Of a stretch of DNA of 64,000 nucleotides, positions 50,858-59,134 are shown piece by piece. Under the pieces are notes generated by a model, which ran no database searches, was not told where the DNA came from, and worked only from the letters and a program-made list of their open reading frames with translations. The translations under genes and the position numbers were made by a program. The stretch is from positions 372,001-436,000 of the forward strand of contig NZ_PTPZ01000003.1 in the NCBI RefSeq assembly GCF_002943105.1. The letters run 5' to 3'. The number at the start of each line of letters is the position of its first letter. Positions within the stretch are counted from its first letter, which is position 1. This stretch comes from Cloacibacterium normanense. GTDB lineage: Bacteria > Bacteroidota > Bacteroidia > Flavobacteriales > Weeksellaceae.

Positions 50858-51018
50858 AGTAATGGTTTTTAAATAGACATTTTTTACAATGTCTTGGTTA
50901 ATGGATTAAGAAGCAGTAAACCTAAGTTTCTAGTTTCTTAACGGGTAATAGCGCTTTTGCGCAATGTATGGAGTAAAGAGAAATAGTTTTGAAACAGTAT
51001 TTCAAAGATGATTTCTCG

Positions 51019-51447
51019 TTATTTTACCAATTCAATGTTGATTGCCGAAAATCCTTTAGCAGATCTTTCTTTCTCGAAAGATACTTTGTGCCCTTTTTTC
51101 AGGATTTCTCTTGCATTATTTTGGTGGAAAAATACATTTTCTTTTGAGCGGTCTTCGGTGATAAAGCCGTAACCTTTTTCGCTTAAGAAAGTGATGATTC
51201 CAGACTTTCTAGTTTCTTCTTCAGGAATAGGAGCAGCTCCTAATTGAATATCGTCTAGAGAAACTTCTTGTCTTTTTTCTGGCGGAGTAGTTGTAATTCT
51301 TCCGAACTCATCTACATAGGAAAACATATCTTCTAGTTCTTTTCCTTTGTTGTTGTTCGCTTTACGCTCTTCACGGCGCTGTGCTTTTTCTTTTTGTTTT
51401 TGAATTTTTTTCTTAAAGTTTTCTTTTTTTGAGAAAGAATCTGCCAT
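51019..51447 (-). CDS. Cold-shock domain protein with basic N-terminal extension
   Basis: 142 residues. The first 35 are almost entirely Lys/Glu/Arg/Gln (KKENFKKKIQKQKEKAQRRE), a likely RNA-binding helix; residues 40-80 are a linker; a cold-shock domain fills the C-terminus (SGIITFLSEKGYGFITEDRS; ENVFFHQNNA). RNP1 is GYGFITED. This architecture is seen in Flavobacteriia; its role is not known, though RNA chaperoning or ribosome association is plausible. The leader appears very long (about 280 nt, see 51448-51741). Confidence 0.9.
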   Translation of the reverse strand: MADSFSKKENFKKKIQKQKEKAQRREERKANNNKGKELEDMFSYVDEFGRITTTPPEKRQEVSLDDIQLGAAPIPEEETRKSGIITFLSEKGYGFITEDRSKENVFFHQNNAREILKKGHKVSFEKERSAKGFSAINIELVK

Positions 51448-51741
51448 AAATAATGTTCTGTTTGTTTTTTAATGAATGATGAAACCAATAAATATTGGTG
51501 TATTGCGTGCTATAAGAAATCTGCTAATTTTATAAACAGAGCTCTTATATCATAAGGGTCAGGGGAATTTCGTCCAGGTTATTTTGCCTTGTTTTGCTTT
51601 CAGGGTTATGTGCATCTGTGAGGTGTTATTCTAAAAAGGGACGCTGAAAAAGCAAAAACTGAAAAAGAAATAAAAAAATATTCTAAACTGTAACAGATAG
51701 CAAAGGCAGTAACCTATTTTATAAATTATTCTACAAAGGTA
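51448..51741 (-). promoter_or_regulatory. Long 5' leader of the cold-shock gene, with TACCTTTG promoter
   Basis: The nearest exact TAnnTTTG on the minus strand is TACCTTTG at 51741-51734, implying a leader of about 280 nt. The part at 51540-51640 is richer in G+C than its surroundings and has runs such as CCTGGACGAAATTCCCCTGACCC (split here only by position), unlike ordinary spacer DNA. A structured regulatory RNA is possible. Confidence 0.4.
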
Positions 51742-52022
51742 CACTAAATAAATGACGTGACCTAATGATGAATTTTTGGTGGAGGATTTCACCGTGATTA
51801 GGGTTGGGGTTGAATCAAGTGGCAGTCAAAGTGCAGTTTTGTTCGGAAAAAGTACCGTTTTTCCGAAGCTGATTCGGACTTGATTCGAACTTGACTCGAA
51901 GAAAGGTGGGAAAAAGGAACACATAGTTAACAAATTAATTTGCTGAAGTTAAAATGTAAATTTTATAAAAAAAAAGGTAAAATTTTTTCTTTTTTACGTT
52001 TATATAGCATAAAAATAATTTT
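51742..52022. other. Gene-free spacer with hairpin and 11-bp tandem repeats
   Basis: A 10-bp stem hairpin TTCGGAAAAA/TTTTTCCGAA (51842-51867) is followed by three 11-bp units TGATTCGGACT, TGATTCGAACT, TGACTCGAAGA (about 51870-51902). Related words in reverse (GAATCAAG, GTCAAAG) lie just upstream (51811-51832). No ORF of note. The promoter of the 52023 gene was not found. Confidence 0.6.
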
Positions 52023-52442
52023 ATGAGTGAACTAATTAATAATCTTAAAAAAGAGTACAAGGAAAGACAAGAAAAACTTATTTATTACTTAATGGCATTA
52101 GATGTTTCTTCAATTGGATTTGCATTATATAATGGTAAAAACGATGAATTAAATTATGCTCAGATTTTTGTTTTTATTGCGATATTATGTTGGGCAATAA
52201 GTATTTTGAATGCATTTAAATTCATTAAAAAATACCTAAATGCTATATATGATAATATTTCATTTCTTGAAATGGAAAAAGTTAATAACATTGAAATCTG
52301 GAAAGAAGAGTTTGAAAAAATAATTAAAGAAAAGTATAAAATTACAGGAACTTTTTTTGAAAATATATGGTTGTATTTTGTTGCTGGATCAATCTCATAT
52401 TTTTTGTATCATCTATTAAATCTTTATTTAAATAGTGATTAG
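52023..52442 (+). CDS. Orphan membrane protein of unknown function
   Basis: 139 residues, AT-rich even for this genome. A charged N-terminal helix (NLKKEYKERQEKLIYYLMALD) is followed by two close TM segments (about residues 24-35 weak, 46-66 strong: IFVFIAILCWAISILNAF), a charged helical stretch (85-108) and a final TM (IWLYFVAGSISYFLYHLLNLYL). The layout resembles small 2-3 TM proteins associated with defence or signalling operons, but no partner gene is adjacent. I do not recognise the family. Confidence 0.6.
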   Translation: MSELINNLKKEYKERQEKLIYYLMALDVSSIGFALYNGKNDELNYAQIFVFIAILCWAISILNAFKFIKKYLNAIYDNISFLEMEKVNNIEIWKEEFEKIIKEKYKITGTFFENIWLYFVAGSISYFLYHLLNLYLNSD

Positions 52443-52490
52443 AATACTTTTTAATTTTCCAAATAATTTCCCCACCAACCTGATCTGCTG

Positions 52491-52498
52491 TATCTTTG
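52491..52498 (+). promoter_or_regulatory. SBF transporter promoter -7 element (TATCTTTG)
   Basis: Exact TAnnTTTG match only 15 bp before the TTG start at 52514, implying a very short leader. Confidence 0.5.
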
Positions 52499-52513
52499 TA
52501 GAAAATACTGAAA

Positions 52514-53494
52514 TTGAATCTTAGAAAATTAGCCGATAAACAAAACATCTTTTTATTGTTATTGCTCGTGATGGTAATAGCAGGAAAACTCATTCCTTAC
52601 CAAGAATCTTACCATCAAATATTTAACCTAGAACAATTCATCGATTGGGGAATTGCGGGAATTTTCCTTTTGTACGGGCTAAAACTCAACTTGAAAGAAG
52701 TCCTGAAAGATGTCTCCAATTGGAAGTTGCACCTGTTGGTTCAAGCGGGAACTTTCATTCTTTTTCCTGCATTGGTATTGGTTTTTTATCCAATTTTTAA
52801 AGATTCGCCGTACTTGCAAAGTTGGCTTTCCGTATATTTTTTAGCGTGTTTGCCTTCTACGGTTTCTTCATCGGTAGTGATGGTTTCTATAGCCAAAGGA
52901 AATGTGACTTCAGCTATTTTTAATGCATCTATTTCTGGGCTTATTGGCATTATAATGACGCCTTTGTTGATGGGGTTTTTCTTAAATGCTCAAGCTGCCG
53001 AAAACCATCAAGCAGAGATTATCCAACAATTATTACTCAAAGTTCTTTTGCCGATTATCTTGGGAATTCTGCTCAATCCGATTTTCAAAAATTGGGTAAC
53101 GAAATACAGTAAAATCATTGCAGAATTTGACCGTCTCATTATTTTACTCATCGTTTACGAAAGCTTTTCTAAAGCATTTATCGAGAATATTTTTTCTACC
53201 GTTCCTTCTCTGGTTTTTGTAGTGATTACACTTGCTGCAGTAGCGCTTTTTTTTATCGTATATGAGATTTTAAAACGTATTTCACTTCGATTGGGTTTCA
53301 GCAGGGAAGATGTGATTACCACGACTTTTTGTGGCTCCAAAAAATCTTTGGTTCATGGCAGTTTATTCGTGATGATACTAGGGATTCCCGAAGAACAAAA
53401 AGTTCTTTTCCTATTACCCATCATGATTTACCACAGTTTCCAATTGTTCTATGTAAGCGCCCTCGCAAACAAAATCGCAAAAAGCAAAATTTAA
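52514..53494 (+). CDS. Bile acid:sodium symporter-family transporter (YfeH-like)
   Basis: 326 residues, about ten TM helices. This is the SBF-like/DUF4137 branch of the BASS superfamily, sodium-coupled organic anion uptake; the substrate is unknown and unlikely to be bile acids in a free-living cell. Family marks: the short helix-breaking CLPSTVSSSVVMVSIAKGN in the centre and the mirror motif TTTFCGSKKSLVHGSLFVMIL near the C-terminus, which are the crossover helices. The start codon is TTG (52514); the first ATG would remove the first TM. The gene is preceded by its own promoter. Confidence 0.88.
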   Translation: MNLRKLADKQNIFLLLLLVMVIAGKLIPYQESYHQIFNLEQFIDWGIAGIFLLYGLKLNLKEVLKDVSNWKLHLLVQAGTFILFPALVLVFYPIFKDSPYLQSWLSVYFLACLPSTVSSSVVMVSIAKGNVTSAIFNASISGLIGIIMTPLLMGFFLNAQAAENHQAEIIQQLLLKVLLPIILGILLNPIFKNWVTKYSKIIAEFDRLIILLIVYESFSKAFIENIFSTVPSLVFVVITLAAVALFFIVYEILKRISLRLGFSREDVITTTFCGSKKSLVHGSLFVMILGIPEEQKVLFLLPIMIYHSFQLFYVSALANKIAKSKI

Positions 53495-53499
53495 AACCA

Positions 53500-53553
53500 C
53501 CATAACCATTATAACCCTCATAACCATTATAACCACCATAACCTCTATAACTT
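53500..53553 (+). repeat. Nonamer tandem array (6 units)
   Basis: Six contiguous 9-bp units fitting NNATAACCN: CCATAACCA, TTATAACCC, TCATAACCA, TTATAACCA, CCATAACCT, CTATAACTT. It begins six bp after the transporter stop codon. Confidence 0.88.
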
Positions 53554-53790
53554 TATAACATTCCTTAAATTCCCTCATTTTCAAATTTTCAAATTCTCTT
53601 ATTAACTTTTCTTAAAAAGCTTCTTTCAATGTTAAATCCTCAATCTCCCAAAGATGAGAACTTTAGATATTTTCACTCTTTTACTTTTAATATTTTGGCA
53701 AAATAACATTCATTTTTGATTAAAATTTAGTTGACGAATAATTTAAAGAATGTTAAAAGCTTGTTAAAATACTTAACGGTCGCATTAGAA
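53554..53790. other. Gene-free SusC upstream region
   Basis: About 240 bp of A/T-rich sequence, with no ORF and no clear hairpin. It carries two GTTAAAA words (53754-53768) ahead of the SusC promoter and probably holds regulatory sites that I cannot name. Confidence 0.4.
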
Positions 53791-53798
53791 TACTTTTG
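53791..53798 (+). promoter_or_regulatory. SusC-SusD promoter -7 element (TACTTTTG)
   Basis: Exact TAnnTTTG match 19 bp before the ATG at 53817. Its final TTG is an in-frame false start (53796). Confidence 0.6.
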
Positions 53799-53816
53799 AG
53801 CTTAAAAAAAAGTAAA

Positions 53817-56795
53817 ATGCAAAAACGAACACAGCAGATTATTTTATTAGCTGCTCTAGGTCTGGTAAGTGTAACCCATTTACAGGCGCAATCTAAGAAA
53901 GCAAAATTAGATTCCGTAAGAAACATAGACGAGGTAGTAGTAACTGCTTTGGGAATCAAAAGACAAGACAAATCCCTAGGCTATGTTGCAGAAAAAGTGT
54001 CTTCAGAAGAGTTTGAAAAAACACAGAACAACAACTGGGCACAAGCGTTAGAAGGTAAAGTGGCTGGGCTTAAAATCCAAACAGCAGGTGCAGGTCCTCT
54101 AGGAAGCTCTAAAATCACCTTGAGAGGAAGTATTTCCATGAATTTGGATAACAACGAAGCACTCATCGTAGTAGACGGAGTTCCATTGGGCGGAACCAAT
54201 ACAGGAACAGGAAACGCAGCGTATGGAGCGGGTTCTGGAGGAGATTTGCCTGTAGATTACGGGAACAACTTTAACAGTATTAATCCAGATGACATCGAGA
54301 ATGTAACGATTCTAAAAGGAGCTACCGCTTCTGCATTATATGGTTCTCGAGGGGCAAATGGAGCCATCATGATTACCACAAAATCAGGGAAAAATAAGAA
54401 TGGAAAAATAAGAGTAACCCTTAATTCTTCTACAAGTTTTGATACGGTTTTGAAATGGCCAGATTGGCAATATGAATACGGTCAAGGAACATTAGCGAAA
54501 AATTCAGCAGGTCAGTTTTACTATTCTTATGGCGCTTCAGCTGATGGAGTGAGTACAGGAGGAACCAGTAGTGCATTCGGACCTAAATTTGATGGGCAAT
54601 ATTATTTTCAATATGACCCAACCGTAGAAGGACAAAGTTTAGAAAGACAATTGTGGAGACCTTATAAAGACAATGTTAAAGGTTTTTGGCAAATGGGAAC
54701 TACCTATTCTAACAGCATCAGTATCGAAAGTTCTAATGATAAAACTTCTTTCCGTACTTCATTGAGCGCCGTAAACAATACATGGATGATGCCGAATACG
54801 GGTTTTGACAGATTCAATTATGCTTTGTCTTTTGACCACAAGGTTACTAAAAAATTGAGGGTGGTTTCTAAATTTGCCTACAATTATACCAAGAGTGATA
54901 ATTTACCTTCTACAGGCTATAACAACCAATCGATTTCTTATTTCATGATTTTCCAAAATCCAAACGTTGATTTGGCTTGGTATGAACCGATTTGGAAGAA
55001 AGATAAATATCAGGTAGACCAAATTCACCCTTTCAGTACATTTATAGATAACCCTTATCTTATCGCTTATGAAATGCTGAATGGAGTACACAAAAAATTA
55101 ATCACAGGAAATATTACCGCTACTTATAATTTCAATAATAACTTTGAAATGATGCTAAGGTCTGGTATTGAAATTACAGATGAAGAAAGAACAACCAAGA
55201 GACCTTACAGTTCTGCCAATTACCTACAGGGATACTATCGCGAACAATACATTAAAAATTCTGAGTATAATACTGACTTACTTTTTACGTATAAAAATAA
55301 TTTTGGGAAATGGGGCGTTTCTGCTTCAGCAGGGGGAAACATCAGAGCAAATGAATATGTGTTAAATGATTATAGAGCCATCGGGCTTAGAGTTCCTGGG
55401 ATTTATCAGTTAACCAATGCGATTTCTCTAAATACAAGAATTGCTCAACCGAATGATAAAGAAACCAACAGTGTTTACGGTTTAGCGTCATTCAATTATG
55501 ACAATATTTGGTTTGTAGATTTCACCGCAAGAAACGACTGGAGCAGTACTTTACCAAAAGCCAATCGTTCTTATTTCTATCCTTCGGTTGCTACCTCTTT
55601 AATTCTTTCGGATGTTTTGAAAATGAAGTCGAAAAGCTGGAATTATTGGAAGTTGAGAGCTTCGTGGTCTCAAGTAGGGAACGATACCCAACCGTACAAA
55701 TTACAACAGTTCTATAATACCAGCGATTTTGTAGGTTCGGCAGAAAATATTGCCAATTTCCAGAATCCTAATCTGAAACCTGAAATGAACCAGAACATAG
55801 AAGCAGGGATGGATTTCAGCTTCTTCAAAAATAGATTAACGTATAACGTAACCGTTTATCAAAACAGTACCAAAGACCAAATTGTAAACGTACCGTCTCT
55901 TATTGAAACAGGATATTCTACACGTACCATCAATGCTGGTGAAGTAAGAAACAGAGGAATAGAAATGACCCTAAATGCATTCCCAGTGAAAAATAAAAAT
56001 TTCCAATGGAATGTTACCGCAAACTGGTCTATGAATAAAAATAGAATCATGTCTTTACCGGCAGAATTCCAAGGGGAACCATATACCATGGGAAGTGTAG
56101 GGGGAGTAGTATTCTTTAATGCAGTAGTTGGAGGTTCTCTAGGAGATATGTACGGATATAAATTACAGTACGCTCCAGATGGTCAAGTGATTTTTGGTAG
56201 CGATGGTCTTACTGCCAAATCTACAGAAATAGAATACGTAGGAAATGCCTATGCAAAATGGAGAGGAGGTTTACAAAACGCTTTTAAATACAAAAACTTT
56301 TCTTTAAGTTTCTCTTTTGACGGGCAATACGGAGGTAGAGTTTACTCACAGTCTCACCATAAAATGTCTGAGCAGGGAAAACTTACCCATACTTTGGTAG
56401 GTAGAGATAATCCAAACGGAACGATTGTAGGAGTTGGAGTAATACAAAACGCTGATGGCTCTTATTCGCCAAATACCAAAGCAGTTACTCTAACTTCTTA
56501 CTATGCAGATTATTACAGAAGAGCCAATGTGGAAACCAACTCATTTGATGCATCTTATGTTAAACTAAGAGAAGCCAATATCACATTCTATTTCCCTAAA
56601 CAAATTGTACAGTCGCTGAACATGTCAGACTTAAGTTTATCCTTATTTGGTAGAAACTTATGGATGTGGACGAAATTCCCATTATTTGATCCAGAAGCGG
56701 CTACATTGAACGATTCATCAATTACTCCGGGAGTAGAAATAGGGCAACTTCCTACTGCCCGTACTGTAGGAATTCAACTAAATGCTAAATTCTAA
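53817..56795 (+). CDS. SusC/RagA-type TonB-dependent outer-membrane transporter
   Basis: 992 residues from the ATG at 53817. Signal peptide (QQIILLAALGLVSVTHLQA), then almost at once the TonB box region NIDEVVVTALGIKRQ and the plug (VAGLKIQ, ITLRGSISM, ALIVVDGVPLGGTN, GATASALYGSRGANGAIMITTK), then a 22-strand-type barrel ending VGIQLNAKF. The usual SusC N-terminal carboxypeptidase-like domain between signal peptide and plug is missing, so this is the short form. It is followed after 9 nt by a SusD lipoprotein, with phosphodiester-cleaving enzymes downstream; uptake of a phosphorylated ligand is likely. Confidence 0.95.
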   Translation: MQKRTQQIILLAALGLVSVTHLQAQSKKAKLDSVRNIDEVVVTALGIKRQDKSLGYVAEKVSSEEFEKTQNNNWAQALEGKVAGLKIQTAGAGPLGSSKITLRGSISMNLDNNEALIVVDGVPLGGTNTGTGNAAYGAGSGGDLPVDYGNNFNSINPDDIENVTILKGATASALYGSRGANGAIMITTKSGKNKNGKIRVTLNSSTSFDTVLKWPDWQYEYGQGTLAKNSAGQFYYSYGASADGVSTGGTSSAFGPKFDGQYYFQYDPTVEGQSLERQLWRPYKDNVKGFWQMGTTYSNSISIESSNDKTSFRTSLSAVNNTWMMPNTGFDRFNYALSFDHKVTKKLRVVSKFAYNYTKSDNLPSTGYNNQSISYFMIFQNPNVDLAWYEPIWKKDKYQVDQIHPFSTFIDNPYLIAYEMLNGVHKKLITGNITATYNFNNNFEMMLRSGIEITDEERTTKRPYSSANYLQGYYREQYIKNSEYNTDLLFTYKNNFGKWGVSASAGGNIRANEYVLNDYRAIGLRVPGIYQLTNAISLNTRIAQPNDKETNSVYGLASFNYDNIWFVDFTARNDWSSTLPKANRSYFYPSVATSLILSDVLKMKSKSWNYWKLRASWSQVGNDTQPYKLQQFYNTSDFVGSAENIANFQNPNLKPEMNQNIEAGMDFSFFKNRLTYNVTVYQNSTKDQIVNVPSLIETGYSTRTINAGEVRNRGIEMTLNAFPVKNKNFQWNVTANWSMNKNRIMSLPAEFQGEPYTMGSVGGVVFFNAVVGGSLGDMYGYKLQYAPDGQVIFGSDGLTAKSTEIEYVGNAYAKWRGGLQNAFKYKNFSLSFSFDGQYGGRVYSQSHHKMSEQGKLTHTLVGRDNPNGTIVGVGVIQNADGSYSPNTKAVTLTSYYADYYRRANVETNSFDASYVKLREANITFYFPKQIVQSLNMSDLSLSLFGRNLWMWTKFPLFDPEAATLNDSSITPGVEIGQLPTARTVGIQLNAKF

Positions 56796-56804
56796 TCGAC
56801 AACT

Positions 56805-58256
56805 ATGAAAAATATATGGATAAAAGCAGTTGTGTTCTGCGTAATTTCTCTAGCCGCTACTTCTTGCAGCAGGTCTTTTGAGGAAATCAATACCGATACC
56901 AGCAAGATTATAGAACCTACACCTGCCAGTTTGTTGGCGCCGATTCAATACAATATGGCTGCTAATGCCTATTTGAGAGCCAATGATTTCACTTTTGATA
57001 TCATGCAGATTGCAATAGATTTCCCAGGAGAAGGAAACAATATTTCAAGATATTATGTAACCGAATCTACAGGAAGCTCTTATTGGAATACTTCTTATAA
57101 ATGGCTGATGCAAGTAAAACAAATGCAAGATTTGGCGGTTCAGCAAAACAATAAAAACTATCAAGCCATTTCGATGGTAATGAACGCTTGGTTATATTCT
57201 AACCTTACCGATACTTTTGGAGATATTCCGTTCTCTGAAGGTTCTAGAGTGGAAGATGGCATCACCCAACCGAAATTCGATAAGCAAAAAGACATTTACG
57301 TTAAATTATTAGATGATTTAAAAACTGCCAATGGTCTTTTTGTAACCAATACTACTTTAGCTGGACAAGATTTATTCTACAATGCGAATAATGATGTCAA
57401 TGGAATCATGTATTGGAAAAAATTCTGTAACACGTTATCTCTAAGATTATTAACCAGAATTTTAAAGAAAAATGGGGAAATAGATGTCTATGCTAGAATC
57501 CAAGAAATAGTAAACAATCCTACCGTTTACCCCATCTTTCAGAGCAATGCTGAAAGTGCCTTGATGAACGTTACAGGCGTAGCGCCTATGCTTCCGCCAT
57601 TAGCAAGACCTCAAGATTTTACTTCTTATAGAGCGGTAGGGGAGTTTTTTGTGAATACGCTGAATGACAACAAAGACCCGAGAATGGCGCAGTTTTTCAC
57701 GCAAGCCAAAAACTTAAGCAATAACCAAAATATAGGGTACAAAGGTGCTCCAGTTGCTTACATGAATGGAACTACGTTCACTTATCAGCCTTCAAACTTT
57801 AACCAGAATTTAGCTAAAGCTCCGCTTAAAGTCTTGATTTTACCTTATGCAGAGTTGCAGTTCATTCTTTCGGAATTAGCATTCAAAGGAATTATCACAG
57901 GAAATGCTCAAACGTATTATGAAAACGGAGTAAAAGCAGCCATTGAACAATGGGGAGCTGTAGTTCCAGCCAATTATTTTGCAAATCCTAAAGTGGCTTA
58001 TGATGGTACTTTAGAAAGAATTATGTTGCAAAAATATGTAGCGCTATTCTTTGTAGACCAGCAACAGTGGTTTGAGCATAAGAGAACAGGTTACCCAATA
58101 TTACCCAACAATGGAGGATTATTAAATGACGGTAAAATGCCACAGAGATTATTATATCCTACGCAACCAAAAATTTTGAACAGTGCCAATTATAACGCAG
58201 CAGTTCAATCTTTAGGAGGAGATAATATCAACGTTAAAGATTGGTGGAATCAATAA
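56805..58256 (+). CDS. SusD/RagB-family surface lipoprotein
   Basis: 483 residues. The lipoprotein signal ends in LAATSC (lipidated Cys21), followed by the SusD-like_2 body: TPASLLAPIQYNMAANAYL, TDTFGDIPFSEG, GIMYWKKFCNTLSLRLLTRI, YAELQFILSELAFKG, and WFEHKRTGYP near the C-terminus. It binds substrate as the lid of the SusC barrel. It is 9 nt from SusC and certainly co-transcribed. A separate promoter precedes the next gene. Confidence 0.94.
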   Translation: MKNIWIKAVVFCVISLAATSCSRSFEEINTDTSKIIEPTPASLLAPIQYNMAANAYLRANDFTFDIMQIAIDFPGEGNNISRYYVTESTGSSYWNTSYKWLMQVKQMQDLAVQQNNKNYQAISMVMNAWLYSNLTDTFGDIPFSEGSRVEDGITQPKFDKQKDIYVKLLDDLKTANGLFVTNTTLAGQDLFYNANNDVNGIMYWKKFCNTLSLRLLTRILKKNGEIDVYARIQEIVNNPTVYPIFQSNAESALMNVTGVAPMLPPLARPQDFTSYRAVGEFFVNTLNDNKDPRMAQFFTQAKNLSNNQNIGYKGAPVAYMNGTTFTYQPSNFNQNLAKAPLKVLILPYAELQFILSELAFKGIITGNAQTYYENGVKAAIEQWGAVVPANYFANPKVAYDGTLERIMLQKYVALFFVDQQQWFEHKRTGYPILPNNGGLLNDGKMPQRLLYPTQPKILNSANYNAAVQSLGGDNINVKDWWNQ

Positions 58257-58294
58257 AAAAATAAAAAAAGAATACATTTTTTACAAGCGATGAT

Positions 58295-58302
58295 TAGCTT
58301 TG
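58295..58302 (+). promoter_or_regulatory. GDPD gene promoter -7 element (TAGCTTTG)
   Basis: Exact TAnnTTTG match 25 bp before the ATG at 58328. The hydrolase genes may therefore be expressed independently of SusCD. Confidence 0.5.
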
Positions 58303-58327
58303 TAAAAGATTTGTAACGATATTCAAT

Positions 58328-59089
58328 ATGAAAAAATTAATTCTTTTGGCCACTTTAGTAGGCGCTAATTTTTACCACGCACAGACTCAAGTGATTGCGC
58401 ACAGAGGTTTCTGGAAAACCAATCCTACAACTGCTGAAAATTCTATTGCAGCGCTTAAAAATGCTCAACAATTGAAAGTGTACGGCAGTGAGTTCGATGT
58501 GAGAATGACCAAAGATGGCGTTCTGGTTATCAATCATGATGAACACATCAATGGGGTGGAAATTGCAGCTATGGATTTTAAAAGTTTGAAGAAACAGAAA
58601 CTCTCAAACGGCGAAAATCTATCTACTTTAGAGAAGTATTTGAAGCAAGGCAAAAAATCTGAGGTAAAGCTTATCCTTGAGATTAAACCCGCCAAAACTC
58701 CAGAATTGGAAACCGAAATGGTGGAAAAAACGCTGGCAATGGTAGAAAAATTTCACTTGCAAAATCAGACGGAGTACATCTCGTTTAGTCTGCATATTGC
58801 CAAAGAATTAAAAAAGCAAAATCCTAAAGCTTTGGTGCAATATCTCGCAGGTGATCTTTCGCCACAAGAGATTAAAAATTTAGGAATTGATGGCGTAGAT
58901 TATCATTATAATGTATTCTTAGAAAAACACCAAGATTGGATAGAACAAGCCAAAAATTTGGGTGTTATCACGAATGTGTGGACGGTAAATGACCCAGAAA
59001 TCTATAAAAAATTGTATGATGCTGGTGTACAATTCGTAACCACCAATACACCAGATGTATTTTTAAATATCAATAAATCCAGAGAATAG
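58328..59089 (+). CDS. Glycerophosphodiester phosphodiesterase, secreted
   Basis: 253 residues. Signal peptide (KKLILLATLVGANFYHA), then a GDPD TIM barrel: IAHRGFWKTNPTTAENS (His25, Arg26, Glu-rich metal site), GSEFDVRMTKDGVLVINHDEHING with the second catalytic His, LILEIKPAK, and TNVWTVNDPEIYKKLYDAGVQFVTTNTPD at the end. It hydrolyses glycerophosphodiesters to glycerol-3-phosphate and an alcohol in the periplasm. It is placed after SusCD and before a metallophosphoesterase. Confidence 0.94.
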   Translation: MKKLILLATLVGANFYHAQTQVIAHRGFWKTNPTTAENSIAALKNAQQLKVYGSEFDVRMTKDGVLVINHDEHINGVEIAAMDFKSLKKQKLSNGENLSTLEKYLKQGKKSEVKLILEIKPAKTPELETEMVEKTLAMVEKFHLQNQTEYISFSLHIAKELKKQNPKALVQYLAGDLSPQEIKNLGIDGVDYHYNVFLEKHQDWIEQAKNLGVITNVWTVNDPEIYKKLYDAGVQFVTTNTPDVFLNINKSRE

Positions 59090-59134
59090 CTTCATAACCA
59101 TTGAATATACTCTCATAAAATTACAAATCAACAA

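Noticed and set aside
51870-51905. Possible tRNA T-arm (GTTCGAATC on the minus strand)
   Set aside because: No flanking 5-bp T stem, no acceptor or anticodon stem; the match comes from the 11-bp tandem repeats.
53796-53816. TTG start giving SusC seven extra residues
   Set aside because: Same situation: the TTG belongs to the TACTTTTG promoter element. The ATG at 53817 begins a good signal peptide.
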